Assembly: GCA_003116975.1 (NCBI GenBank)
Contig: BGKB01000061.1
Coordinates: 1 to 64,000 of the forward strand
Source: Aurantiochytrium sp. KH105
Lineage: Eukaryota; Sar; Bigyra; Thraustochytrida; Thraustochytriidae
DNA: 64,000 nt
Reading direction: 5' to 3'
In this document: positions 1 to 8,097 of the stretch, piece after piece
Layout of the letters: every line of letters starts with the position of its first letter
Numbering within the stretch: position 1 is the first letter of the stretch
Position numbers and translations under genes: made by a program
Notes under the pieces: model-generated
What the model saw: the letters and a program-made list of their open reading frames with translations, nothing else
Told to the model about the DNA's origin: nothing
The model's database searches: none

Positions 1-1
1 A

Positions 2-2827
2 GGTGGCTCCGCCCCGGCTCCTGCTGCCGCTGCTCCGGCTGCTGCTGCCCCCGCCGCTGCTGCCCCTGCTGTCTCGAACGAGCTTCTCGAGAAGGCCGAG
101 TCTGTCGTCATGGAGGTTCTCGCCGCCAAGACTGGCTACGAGACTGACATGATCGAGTCCGACATGGAGCTCGAGACTGAGCTCGGCATTGACTCCATCA
201 AGCGTGTCGAGATCCTCTCCGAGGTCCAGGCCATGCTCAACGTCGAGGCCAAGGACGTCGACGCCCTCAGCCGCACTCGCACCGTTGGTGAGGTCGTCGA
301 TGCCATGAAGGCTGAGATTGCTGGTGGCTCCGCCCCGGCCTCTGCCGCCGCTGCTCCTGCCTCGGCTGGCGCCGCGCCTGCGGTCAAGATTGACTCGGTG
401 CACGGCGCTGACTGCGATGATCTTTCCCTGATGCACGCCAAGGTGGTCGACATCCGCCGCCCGGACGAGCTCATCCTGGAGCGCCCCGAGAACCGTCCCG
501 TTCTCGTTGTCGATGACGGCAGCGAGCTCACCCTCGCCCTGGTCCGCGTCCTCGGTGCCTGCGCCGTTGTCCTGACCTTTGAGGGTCTCCAGCTCGCACA
601 GCGCGCTGGTGCCGCTGCCATCCGCCACGTGCTCGCCAAGGATCTTTCTGCGGAGAGCGCCGAGAAGGCCATCAAGGAGGCCGAGCAGCGCTTTGGCGCC
701 CTCGGCGGCTTCATCTCGCAGCAGGCTGAGCGCTTCGAGCCCGCCGAGATCCTCGGCTTCACGCTCATGTGCGCCAAGTTCGCCAAGGCTTCCCTCTGCA
801 CGGCTGTGGCTGGCGGCCGCCCGGCCTTCATCGGTGTGGCGCGCCTTGACGGCCGCCTCGGATTCACTTCGCAGGGCACCTCTGACGCGCTCAAGCGTGC
901 CCAGCGTGGTGCCATCTTTGGCCTCTGCAAGACCATCGGCCTCGAGTGGTCCGAGTCTGACGTCTTTTCCCGCGGCGTGGACATTGCTCAGGGCATGCAC
1001 CCCGAGGATGCTGCCGTGGCGATTGTGCGCGAGATGGCGTGCGCTGACATTCGCATTCGCGAGGTCGGCATTGGCGCGAACCAGCAGCGCTGCACGATCC
1101 GTGCCGCCAAGCTCGAGACCGGTAACCCGCAGCGCCAGATCGCCAAGGACGACGTGCTGCTCGTTTCTGGCGGTGCTCGCGGCATCACGCCTCTTTGCAT
1201 CCGGGAAATCACGCGCCAGATCGCGGGCGGCAAGTACATTCTGCTTGGCCGCAGCAAGGTCTCTGCGAGTGAACCGGCGTGGTGCTCTGGCATCACTGAC
1301 GAGAAGGCTGTGCAAAAGGCTGCTACCCAGGAGCTCAAGCGCGCCTTTACCGCTGGCGAGGGCCCCAAGCCCACGCCCCGCGCTGTCACCAAGCTTGTGG
1401 GCTCTGTTCTTGGCGCTCGCGAGGTGCGCAGCTCTATTGCTGCGATTGAAGCGCTCGGCGGCAAGGCCATCTACTCGTCGTGCGATGTGAACTCTGCCGC
1501 CGACGTGGCCAAGGCCGTGCGCGATGCCGAGTCCCAGCTCGGTGCCCGCGTCTCGGGCATCGTTCATGCTTCGGGCGTGCTCCGCGACCGTCTCATCGAG
1601 AAGAAGCTTCCCGACGAGTTCGACGCAGTCTTTGGCACCAAGGTCACCGGTCTCGAGAACCTCCTCGCCGCCGTCGACCGCGCCAACCTCAAGCACATGG
1701 TCCTCTTCAGCTCGCTCGCCGGCTTCCACGGCAACGTCGGCCAGTCTGACTACGCCATGGCCAACGAGGCCCTTAACAAGATGGGCCTCGAGCTCGCCAA
1801 GGACGTCTCGGTCAAGTCGATCTGCTTTGGTCCTTGGGACGGTGGCATGGTGACGCCGCAGCTCAAGAAGCAGTTCCAGGAGATGGGCGTGCAGATCATC
1901 CCCCGCGAGGGCGGCGCTGATACCGTGGCGCGCATCGTGCTCGGCTCCTCGCCGGCTGAGATCCTCGTCGGCAACTGGCGCACCCCGTCCAAGAAGGTCG
2001 GCTCGGACACCATCACCCTGCACCGCAAGATTTCCGCCAAGTCCAACCCCTTCCTCGAGGACCACGTCATCCAGGGCCGCCGCGTGCTGCCCATGACGCT
2101 GGCCATTGGCTCGCTCGCGGAGACCTGCCTCGGCCTCTTCCCCGGCTACTCGCTCTGGGCCATTGACGACGCCCAGCTCTTCAAGGGTGTCACTGTTGAT
2201 GGCGACGTCAACTGCGAGGTGACCCTCACCCCGTCGACGGCGCCCTCGGGCCGCGTCAACGTCCAGGCCACGCTCAAGACCTTTTCCAGCGGCAAGCTGG
2301 TCCCGGCCTACCGCGCCGTCATCGTGCTCTCCAACCAGGGCGCGCCCCCGGCCAACGCCACCATGCAGCCGCCCTCGCTCGACGCCGATCCGGCGCTCCA
2401 GGGCTCCGTCTACGACGGCAAGACCCTCTTCCACGGCCCGGCCTTCCGCGGCATCGATGACGTGCTCTCTTGCACCAAGAGCCAGCTTGTGGCCAAGTGC
2501 AGCGCTGTCCCCGGCTCCGACGCCGCTCGCGGCGAGTTTGCCACGGACACTGATGCCCATGATCCCTTCGTGAATGACCTGGCCTTCCAGGCCATGCTCG
2601 TCTGGGTGCGCCGCACGCTCGGCCAGGCTGCGCTCCCCAACTCGATCCAGCGCATCGTCCAGCACCGCCCGGTCCCGCAGGACAAGCCCTTTTACATTAC
2701 CCTCCGCTCCAACCAGTCGGGCGGTCACTCCCAGCACAAGCATGCCCTTCAGTTCCACAACGAGCAGGGCGATCTCTTCATTGATGTCCAGGCTTCGGTC
2801 ATCGCCACGGACAGCCTTGCCTTCTAA
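2..2827 (+). CDS. pfaA/orfA: Polyunsaturated fatty acid synthase subunit A, C-terminal part (ACP-KR-DH), 5' end outside window
   Basis: This is the 3' end of the subunit of the anaerobic PUFA synthase that makes DHA and DPA. The frame is open from base 2, so about 941 C-terminal residues are present. Domains in order: an Ala/Pro linker (residues 1-25); one ACP whose phosphopantetheine serine lies in LGIDSIKRVE (Ser codon 194-196); a second short Ala/Pro linker; a ketoreductase with the nucleotide motif SGGARGIT and the catalytic SSLAGFHGN...DYAMAN (Ser/Tyr/Asn); and a double-hotdog dehydratase with His in EDHVIQGRRVLP and Asp in NDLAFQ. Both DH catalytic residues are present. The stop is TAA. 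The known family has KS, MAT and several ACPs upstream, beyond this window. Partner subunits B and C are not seen here. Codon use is strongly GC-ending, as expected of a highly expressed gene. Confidence 0.96.
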   Translation, partial: GGSAPAPAAAAPAAAAPAAAAPAVSNELLEKAESVVMEVLAAKTGYETDMIESDMELETELGIDSIKRVEILSEVQAMLNVEAKDVDALSRTRTVGEVVDAMKAEIAGGSAPASAAAAPASAGAAPAVKIDSVHGADCDDLSLMHAKVVDIRRPDELILERPENRPVLVVDDGSELTLALVRVLGACAVVLTFEGLQLAQRAGAAAIRHVLAKDLSAESAEKAIKEAEQRFGALGGFISQQAERFEPAEILGFTLMCAKFAKASLCTAVAGGRPAFIGVARLDGRLGFTSQGTSDALKRAQRGAIFGLCKTIGLEWSESDVFSRGVDIAQGMHPEDAAVAIVREMACADIRIREVGIGANQQRCTIRAAKLETGNPQRQIAKDDVLLVSGGARGITPLCIREITRQIAGGKYILLGRSKVSASEPAWCSGITDEKAVQKAATQELKRAFTAGEGPKPTPRAVTKLVGSVLGAREVRSSIAAIEALGGKAIYSSCDVNSAADVAKAVRDAESQLGARVSGIVHASGVLRDRLIEKKLPDEFDAVFGTKVTGLENLLAAVDRANLKHMVLFSSLAGFHGNVGQSDYAMANEALNKMGLELAKDVSVKSICFGPWDGGMVTPQLKKQFQEMGVQIIPREGGADTVARIVLGSSPAEILVGNWRTPSKKVGSDTITLHRKISAKSNPFLEDHVIQGRRVLPMTLAIGSLAETCLGLFPGYSLWAIDDAQLFKGVTVDGDVNCEVTLTPSTAPSGRVNVQATLKTFSSGKLVPAYRAVIVLSNQGAPPANATMQPPSLDADPALQGSVYDGKTLFHGPAFRGIDDVLSCTKSQLVAKCSAVPGSDAARGEFATDTDAHDPFVNDLAFQAMLVWVRRTLGQAALPNSIQRIVQHRPVPQDKPFYITLRSNQSGGHSQHKHALQFHNEQGDLFIDVQASVIATDSLAF

Positions 2828-3739
2828 ATCTAAACTAGTAAATCGTGACAAGTTGTCTTTTTGTTACTACTATGCTTCTGCTGTTGATGACGACAATCAT
2901 GGTATAGAAGTAAGGCAAGAAGTGAGCGAGTGCTCACTCACCGTCAGGGCCCAAACTTCATGACGGAACGTAGGACACCGACGGCCTGCCGCGCAAATGC
3001 ACGAACCGCTGCACATTTCTTTTCGTTGGAAACAACCTCGAACGGCCTACTTTGCTAAGCTGCCGACACGATGGAAGCATAGCGGCCAATCAAGCGGATG
3101 CGTTAGGTTTGGCGGTGCTGCCGCCGTGCCCCAAAATGTGCGCGTGCGTGGCAACAGCTTCCACCTTGCCATCAAAGTCATGCACCCCCAAAACCTCGAA
3201 CAGAGCCTCTCGCATGTTTGGCCAAGCACCTTCGAGAGTCTGGACTCTCTCCCTCCTCACCGTTGTCGCCATTGTCAGCGATTTCATGTAAGGGATCAAC
3301 CATAGGATACATTTGGAAGTCTCCCTGCACCGTTCTTTGAGGATCTGCTCATAAGAGTCCATCGCCGCTTGGAGCTTGAGAGAATCCGGAAGTGATAAAT
3401 AGAAGTAGTACATTTTCCACCAATGCTGTATCCGGAAAAGTTGACGAGTTGTTGGCCTTGAGCTTTTGCGACTCGAGCTTGAGCTGATGTGGCTTATTTT
3501 TTACTCAAAAACCAATGCACCGTTGCGAGCTCTCGACGGTGAAGCAAAGTTGCAACAACGCACACACAAAGGACACATAGAGATAGACATCAAAGGCAGG
3601 ACTTTTGCAATCCAACCGAGGCAACGGGAAAAGTCAGCATCTGCGAAATGCCGCAAAAGTCATTGATCAAGTTTTGACACAACGCTCAAGCACGTCTACG
3701 TGCTCGCGCAGATAAAAATTTTCGCATCGAGAGATCCCA
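2828..3739. other. Intergenic, between two convergent genes; one possible small ORF
   Basis: This is 912 bp between the 3' ends of the PUFA synthase gene and the RNase Z-like gene. No recognised gene is present. A minus-strand ORF of 107 codons (3090-3413) has ordinary, protein-like composition (contains EQILKERCRETSK and LEGAWPNMREALFEVLG). It has no neighbouring exon that I can identify and no family that I recognise, so it could be a decayed exon or chance. Confidence 0.5.
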
Positions 3740-4750
3740 TTAGGTCGTGGTCTTCTGGGCATGCTCTTGCCGCGCAGCAGCCCACAACGCCTCATCTTCT
3801 CCCGGACCAAGGTCAAAGGATGGTTGTATTTTGTCGTGAAGTCGGGGCGGCATTTTCTCCAAAAGCATTGAAGCAATAGATTTCGGGCTGTAGCGCGCAG
3901 AAAAGTGCATGAGAAGAAGCGTATTGACGCGATCAAACAAGCCTCGATGACCGAGCGCTGCAAGTTGGTCAACATGAATATGGCCGTGGTCTTCGGCCTT
4001 GGAAATGTCGCCATCGAAAAAGGTCACCTCCATGCAGAGCGTCTTCGCACGAAGAAAGGGAGATTCAGGGTCCCGTTCCAGAGCAGCAGCGACCGTGTCG
4101 CCTGTGTAAGCAAAGTCGACAATCTCGTGCATGACGTAGTCCTCAGGCTTTGGTGGCGAGGTCTTGAAGCGAGTGCGCTTTTCCGCGACGGAGAGCTCCG
4201 CAAGTTCTGGACGTAATTCCTTTTTAGTATTGATGACCGCATATCCTACAGAAGGCACACGATGCTCGGTTGCAAGGACTGCAACGCGCGTATTCCCGTT
4301 CAATTCAACGCTGTCGCCGGGCTTGACGCCTGTGATCTTCATATTGAAGGGGTCCTGGGTGTCGTCGTCGACGTCTCCTCCGTCGAGGGCTTGCATCGCT
4401 CGCCCTGCGCTGCGAAAATCCCCCACAGCCTCCGCAGGCATGTAGACGCGCGTCTCCTGCCTCGATTGCATGGCCCGCGTCCTCGCCAGGAGAAATGCGG
4501 CCGCGCAGTGGTCCGCGTGGCCGTGGGAGATGAAGACGTGCCCGGCACTGCCGACGCCGCCCGCGGCCTCGGCGCTCCCGAAGCGCCCCGCATCGAACAG
4601 GAGCGCCCTGCGCTTTCCCAGTCCCTTGTACAGCACCGTCGTCCCCAGCCCAGCGCGGGACCACACGCGCACCGGCGCGGCCAGCTCGTGCCCGCTCATG
4701 GTCGCGCGCCCCGAAGAGCAGAAAAGGTGAACGCGGTTTGCTTCCGTCAT
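3740..4750 (-). CDS. RNase Z-like metallo-beta-lactamase-fold nuclease, short form
   Basis: The 336-residue protein probably removes 3' trailers from pre-tRNA, as RNase Z/ELAC enzymes do. Visible motifs: the metal-binding HGHADH in VFISHGHADHCAA (about residue 75), TEHRVPSVGYAV (third-motif His region), FAYTGDT (motif IV Asp) and LLLMHFSARYSP near the C-terminus, which corresponds to the tRNase Z LTHFSxRY motif. The region that usually reads HST has GHIHVDQL here. The length fits a short (ELAC1/TRZ1-like) enzyme rather than the long duplicated form. The ATG at 4750 is the first in frame; an in-frame Met at 4699 (MSGHELAAP) is an alternative start. The gene is head to head with a WD40 gene. 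No clear targeting peptide is seen. Confidence 0.82.
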   Translation of the reverse strand: MTEANRVHLFCSSGRATMSGHELAAPVRVWSRAGLGTTVLYKGLGKRRALLFDAGRFGSAEAAGGVGSAGHVFISHGHADHCAAAFLLARTRAMQSRQETRVYMPAEAVGDFRSAGRAMQALDGGDVDDDTQDPFNMKITGVKPGDSVELNGNTRVAVLATEHRVPSVGYAVINTKKELRPELAELSVAEKRTRFKTSPPKPEDYVMHEIVDFAYTGDTVAAALERDPESPFLRAKTLCMEVTFFDGDISKAEDHGHIHVDQLAALGHRGLFDRVNTLLLMHFSARYSPKSIASMLLEKMPPRLHDKIQPSFDLGPGEDEALWAAARQEHAQKTTT

Positions 4751-4962
4751 GGCGCCAAGGCCTGACCGACGGCATCAACAAAGACGAAGAGGTGCGGGAA
4801 GAGGAGAGGAGAACTCCTTGCGTCGACGCAGGCAGCACGCGACGGCGACAGCGATGGGGTCGCGCAGAGCCTTCTCTGGCTTGTCTCTGTCTCTCTCTCG
4901 TTCGTCTGAGCAGAGCAGACCCCGTCCTCTGGCGAGGCGCCTGCTTCGTCGTCGCCGTTCTG
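4751..4962. promoter_or_regulatory. Compact divergent intergenic region, probable shared promoter
   Basis: Only 212 bp separate the RNase Z-like start (minus) from the first ATG of the WD40 gene (plus). It holds a CT-rich tract (tctctgtctctctctcg near 4885). Shared promoter use is inferred from the spacing alone; no defined element was recognised. Confidence 0.4.
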
Positions 4963-6009
4963 ATGGGCCGCGCGATCAATGCCGTCGTGCTCTCGGAGAA
5001 GCTCGTCGTGGCGCTTGCTAGTGGGTACGGCCTGCTGCGAGCATGGAGCCGAGACGGAGTACGAGTTAAGGAGATGAAGGTGCCTTCGACGTGGGCTCCT
5101 GTTTCAGTGGCCATCCAGGGCCATGTCGTAGGCGTGGGGGATTTCTTGGGAGAAATTTACCTCATTGATCTCCTCACAAGCTCAACTATTTTGCCCACGC
5201 TCCATGGCCACAAGTCAGCAGTATGCAGCATAGTTTTTGATGGGGACACTTTGATCTCTGGTTCCAACGATGGTACGATTTGTTTTTGGAACATCACCGA
5301 CGGTGAATGCACGAAAAAAATTGTTGCTGGTGCTCAAGGCGTAAGGACTCAAGACGGCTCCATTCGCAACTGGAAAAAACCCATCGACACGCATTGCATG
5401 AAGCTAAACCCGTCCGTTGGACCTGCCGTCTACGACCTTGCCGTGCACAACGACGTTGTTGCGGCTGGGCTCGATGATCAGACGGTCCGGATCTTCGAGC
5501 GTGGCAGCGCCGAAGAATGGCATGCTCTAATCGATGCAACGGAGGAAATCACCTCGGTTGCCATGAACGAGAGATGGCTGGTAAGTGGATCCCTTGACTG
5601 CAAAGTAAGAGTTTACGCCCGATCCGATTTCAATCTTGTTCATGTGCTTGAAGGACACATGGCGTCTGTGGAAGCCCTCTCTCTGGAGGTCGATTGGATT
5701 ATCAGTGGGTCCGCGGACAAGACAGTGAGGGTATGGGATGCGAAAACTGGCAATCCCTTACATGTGCTTCAGGAGCCGACAGCAGGCATTCACTCCGTTT
5801 CAGCCTTTGAGTCAAAGATTGCAGCTCAGAGTGATGACACCGTCGTGCGCATTTGGGACATGGCGACGGGGGCACTTGAGCATGTGATGGACGGTACAGA
5901 GAACGAGGCCCCGATCTCGAGTGTCTTTCCGTCCCCAGGGCGAGCTGAAATTACGAGTAACGAAAAGCTTGGCCAAGTGCATAGCGCTTCATGCTGTACG
6001 CTGTCATGA
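4963..6009 (+). CDS. WD40-repeat beta-propeller protein
   Basis: This 348-residue protein is made almost entirely of WD40 blades. Clear repeats carry the endings NDGTICFWN, DDQTVRIFE, LDCKVRVYA, ADKTVRVWD and DDTVVRIWD, preceded by GH dipeptides (LHGHKSAV, LEGHMASV). At least six blades can be seen, so it probably folds as a single propeller and acts as a scaffold; the repeat style resembles F-box/WD proteins, but I see no F-box. The frame is open upstream to 4738 without an ATG, so 4963 (MGRAINAVVL) is the chosen start. Partner and pathway cannot be told from sequence. The end lacks extra domains and closes with HSASCCTLS. Confidence 0.85.
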   Translation: MGRAINAVVLSEKLVVALASGYGLLRAWSRDGVRVKEMKVPSTWAPVSVAIQGHVVGVGDFLGEIYLIDLLTSSTILPTLHGHKSAVCSIVFDGDTLISGSNDGTICFWNITDGECTKKIVAGAQGVRTQDGSIRNWKKPIDTHCMKLNPSVGPAVYDLAVHNDVVAAGLDDQTVRIFERGSAEEWHALIDATEEITSVAMNERWLVSGSLDCKVRVYARSDFNLVHVLEGHMASVEALSLEVDWIISGSADKTVRVWDAKTGNPLHVLQEPTAGIHSVSAFESKIAAQSDDTVVRIWDMATGALEHVMDGTENEAPISSVFPSPGRAEITSNEKLGQVHSASCCTLS

Positions 6010-6592
6010 TGATCTTCTCACAGGCACACCTAGCTACGCCTAGGCTCGCTTTTCTCGTATGAAGAACTAACTGTGAGAGAAAAGTTGAAAAGTTGACTGT
6101 TAAATGTTTGCATGAACACCGACACATGCGCCTCACTGTCACGTCCACCCTAGTAGTGGGCTTCCGAGCGTGTCCAATTCTCTTTGTGCTCGCTCTGCGT
6201 CGATCGCACTCACTCGCCCCAAATCCATCGATTTCGGGCACGTGGAGCTGACTTGCATCAGCAGCTTGCCTCTCGAAGCTCACGGCCTTGTAGCCCCTGG
6301 CCTTCGCGTCGCAGTCGAAAGAGGCCTAGCCAGGCCCAGGCCAAGTAGTTCGCTCACCTTATTACTGCTCCAAGCGACTCCAAGAAGAAGGAGAAGTTCG
6401 CGCTCGACGGCGCAAAGCCGCTCGGCCTGGGAGGCTCGGACCGGCCGGCGCGGAGGGAAGAGCGCCCGCGGCGTCGGGCGAGGCGGGGCAAGGCGGCGCT
6501 GGCTGGCGCTGGTGCTCGTGCTTGCGCGAGCCGCACGGGGGCGCAAGCCAGTTTGCTCGCAAGCTTGCAAGCAAGCAAGCAAGCAAGCAAGC
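6010..6592. other. Intergenic with (AAGC)n tract touching the next start codon
   Basis: This is 583 bp without a recognised gene. The last 26 bases (6567-6592) are a pure GCAA/AAGC tetranucleotide array ending directly at the ATG of the next gene. It would therefore lie in the 5' UTR or core promoter. The upstream part is GC-rich and unremarkable. Confidence 0.6.
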
Positions 6593-7735
6593 ATGGCCAT
6601 GGCCGCGGGGCCCTTTGCCGGGGCGGCAACCGCAGGGCTCGCAGCCTCGGCCTCGGCAGGATTCGGAGAGACGCCAATGGCTGTGCCCGCACGCGCTAGT
6701 GTTGCAGAACGCGGTCTGGGCGCCGTGCGGCGGTCTATCTTGTTGGGATGGTACTTTTGGACGCTGCCCTTTCGGATCGGGTGCTCACTCGCGCTCTTGC
6801 TGTTTATGCGCGTGGTCGCTCAGCCACTGGACTTTGCGCAGGAACAGGTGCTTGGCTTTAGCATAGTTGCCGTCGAGCGCACGACAAATCGTCTCGTGAA
6901 CCTGATTCGCCCTCTGTGGCACCGCATCTTTCCCTTTAAAGATCGCGACGTTAGTCTGGCGCTCAAGGACCCAGTCGCCGCCGACGCGCAGGCGCGCATG
7001 CAGTACCAGCCACAATACCAACATCAACAGCAACAACAGTTCCAGCAATTTCCTTTTCAGCAGGGCGCACGCCAGCAGCAGACGGCCCCAGCGTTTGCGT
7101 CAACGCGCTACGCCGATGAAAGAAGTGGTGACCCACACCAACGATCTCAGGATCCCTTTGTGGCTTCGCCGCCACCCTTGCCAGCTACGCGACGTGCATC
7201 TGACTATGCCGAAGGCGCAACTTCGTCGCGAGGTCCAGCTGGCGCCGGCGTGCGAAGGCGAGGGCGCGCACATCAAGCGTCAAACTCGAGTACCCTAAGC
7301 GATGACCTCAGCGATGATCTCGTGTCAGAAGACGACTCGGAAGTCTCGGCCAAGCTTCCACCTGCAGCCGTGCACGCCTCGGCAGCAGAGATTGACAAAG
7401 CGGTACTCTTGGCCATTGAAGCGCAGCAGACTCACGTTGTCGTGGAAAAGCTATTCTATATTGCGGTCTTGCTGATGGCTATTGTCGGGGTCGTGCTCTT
7501 TCGGGTCGACTTTACACGCAACTGGTCTGGTCAAAAGATTGCCAATGTGGAGCCTGCAATGGGGTTCGAGGGTATCTATGGCATTCTGCTCGTGCTGACA
7601 ATGGCATTCCGCTCGGACTTTCCTTTCAACCTCGGTATTCTCATGCTCGTTGTCTTCTTTGCCGGTGTTGTCTTTGGCACAATCATCTCTCGGAACGCCT
7701 TTGCCAAACCTCTTGAAAACCAAACGGACGAGTGA
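6593..7735 (+). CDS. Multi-pass membrane protein with Gln-rich cytosolic-type loop, family unknown
   Basis: A 380-residue protein that I cannot assign to a family. The Ala/Gly-rich N-terminus leads to a hydrophobic segment (FRIGCSLALLLFMRVVAQPL, about residues 60-80). A long polar region follows with a Gln/His stretch (QYQPQYQHQQQQQFQQF, about residues 140-155), a basic patch (VRRRGRAH) and an acidic Ser-rich part (SDDLSDDLVSEDDSE). Three further hydrophobic segments close the protein: LFYIAVLLMAIVGVVLF, GIYGILLVLTMAF and FNLGILMLVVFFAGVVFGTI. The polar middle suggests a large soluble loop. The first ATG is at 6593; the frame is open upstream but without ATG. The protein ends FAKPLENQTDE. Topology and function are unknown. 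Confidence 0.75.
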   Translation: MAMAAGPFAGAATAGLAASASAGFGETPMAVPARASVAERGLGAVRRSILLGWYFWTLPFRIGCSLALLLFMRVVAQPLDFAQEQVLGFSIVAVERTTNRLVNLIRPLWHRIFPFKDRDVSLALKDPVAADAQARMQYQPQYQHQQQQQFQQFPFQQGARQQQTAPAFASTRYADERSGDPHQRSQDPFVASPPPLPATRRASDYAEGATSSRGPAGAGVRRRGRAHQASNSSTLSDDLSDDLVSEDDSEVSAKLPPAAVHASAAEIDKAVLLAIEAQQTHVVVEKLFYIAVLLMAIVGVVLFRVDFTRNWSGQKIANVEPAMGFEGIYGILLVLTMAFRSDFPFNLGILMLVVFFAGVVFGTIISRNAFAKPLENQTDE

Positions 7736-7835
7736 TCCCAAGCACCTTGGGTTGCTTAGGCTCCTCGGTTCCTCCATCATCCATTTTTTTTATTGCTTTT
7801 TCGGTCGCACATGCCAAATTCAGATGAAAAGATTT

Positions 7836-8068
7836 GAAAGAAGCGGCTGCGACTTTATCAGAAGACCTCGTGACATTAACGAGCAACAACGATCGCAGAA
7901 ACTGTCGAATGGAATTCATTACAATCTGGTATGTTCTGACGATATTCGTGTCATATCTTCGTTTGATTTGATGTTTCGAAGGAAAGAAGCCCACTGGAAT
8001 CCGAAAGAAGCGGTCGAAGCTTTGTGACAAGCCCTCCTAACGTTTACGAGCAACAGCGATTGTAGGAT
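7836..8068. repeat. Two diverged direct copies of a ~65-bp sequence in the 3' flank of the membrane-protein gene
   Basis: Copy A at about 7836-7900 and copy B at about 8003-8068 share gaaagaagcgg at the start and acgagcaac later, with scattered differences. On the minus strand both read into a similar peptide (SLLLVNVTRSSDKVAAASF against SLLLVNVRRACHKASTASF), so a duplicated coding fragment is possible. The whole 7736-8097 stretch has no recognised gene otherwise. Confidence 0.5.
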
Positions 8069-8097
8069 TTTTTTCAATAGAAAGCACTGAACGAATT

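Noticed and set aside
136-984. Minus-strand ORF of 282 codons across the PUFA synthase gene
   Set aside because: It is antisense to a clear, conserved coding frame; Ser/Arg/Ala composition is the usual shadow of GC-rich codons.
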